Shown piece after piece: positions 5,938 through 6,180 of a DNA stretch of 6,180 nucleotides. The position numbers were made by a program, and so were the translations under genes. Each line of letters begins with the position of its first letter. Within the stretch, counting starts at the first letter, position 1. The notes under the pieces were generated by a model, which did no database searches, was not told the DNA's origin, and saw only the letters and a program-made list of their open reading frames with translations. This DNA comes from Caulobacteraceae bacterium (GTDB lineage Bacteria > Pseudomonadota > Alphaproteobacteria > Caulobacterales > Caulobacteraceae): positions 1 to 6,180 of the forward strand of contig JAQGII010000091.1 of the NCBI GenBank assembly GCA_028291305.1, written 5' to 3'.

Positions 5938-6180
5938 ATGATCCGCCGCTGTCCTACCGTAGGCCGCGCCCTCGTCGCCGCGGCGCTCGCCGCCCTCGCG
6001 GTCGCTTCAGCGGCCGCGGCCGACGAACAGCCGGCTTTTGTCGGCAACCGGGCCCGCGGGCAGAAGATCGCCAAGGCCGTCTGCAACGCCTGCCACGCGC
6101 CACAGGCGGCGATGCCGGAAGTCCCGCAACTCGCCGGCCAATATCCCGAATACTTGGCCAAGCAGCTGACCGCCTTCCGC
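5938..6180 (+). CDS. Secreted c-type cytochrome, N-terminal part (cut by window end)
   Basis: The first 81 codons of a gene that continues past the right edge. Residues 1-28 form a Sec signal peptide: MIRRC with positive charges, an alanine/leucine-rich core, and a likely cut at AAA28|D29. The mature part carries one haem-attachment motif, C49-N-A-C52-H53, then PQLAGQYPEYLAKQLTAFR. That P-LAGQ-YL-QL-FR pattern is typical of class I cytochromes of the c4/c553 kind. The segment between CxxCH and LAGQ is a little shorter than usual. It should act in the periplasm as an electron carrier, and its place at the end of a catabolic operon suggests it accepts electrons from a periplasmic dehydrogenase encoded nearby (inference). 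Whether the full protein has one or two haems cannot be seen. Confidence 0.9.
   Translation, partial: MIRRCPTVGRALVAAALAALAVASAAAADEQPAFVGNRARGQKIAKAVCNACHAPQAAMPEVPQLAGQYPEYLAKQLTAFR

Overview
The window comes from a GC-rich chromosome, with strong G/C preference at third codon positions and tightly packed genes. Several gene starts have AAGGAGG- or GGAGG-type ribosome binding sites. Together with the gene families (Tat-exported hydrolase, aromatic-acid type MFS carrier, cytochrome c) this suggests a free-living proteobacterium, most likely an alphaproteobacterium of the Caulobacter/Phenylobacterium kind. That placement is an impression from codon style, not a proof. I see no RNA genes, CRISPR, insertion sequences or phage genes.

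Layout: (i) 1-291 is a non-coding leader holding a cluster of short inverted and direct repeats upstream of the regulator. (ii) 292-1173 (+) encodes an AraC-family regulator with a cupin-like N-terminal sensor half. (iii) 1181-1804 (-) encodes a glutathione S-transferase homologue convergent with the regulator, with only 7 bases between the stop codons. (iv) 1805-2036 is a divergent promoter region. (v) From 2037 onwards a (+) operon runs to the right edge: a predicted Tat-exported acetamidase/formamidase-family protein, an AAHS-type MFS transporter, a GlcG/HbpS-like protein, a fumarylacetoacetate-hydrolase-family enzyme, and the start of a secreted c-type cytochrome cut by the window end. Junctions in the operon are a 4-base ATGA overlap, a TGA directly abutting ATG, a 44-base gap, and a ribosome binding site that begins inside the preceding stop codon.

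Inferred joint role: a regulated catabolic cluster for an organic acid or amide, possibly aromatic or ring-derived. The exported amidase-family protein would act in the periplasm, the MFS carrier would import the resulting carboxylate, the FAH-family enzyme would perform a C-C hydrolysis or similar step in the cytoplasm, and the cytochrome would serve a periplasmic oxidation probably encoded further right. The substrate cannot be read from the sequence. The most interesting points are a repeated operator-like pattern (TCGGAT-N10-GTCCG) present both before the regulator and in the divergent promoter region, and the loss of family-typical residues in the amidase-family protein and in the glutathione transferase.
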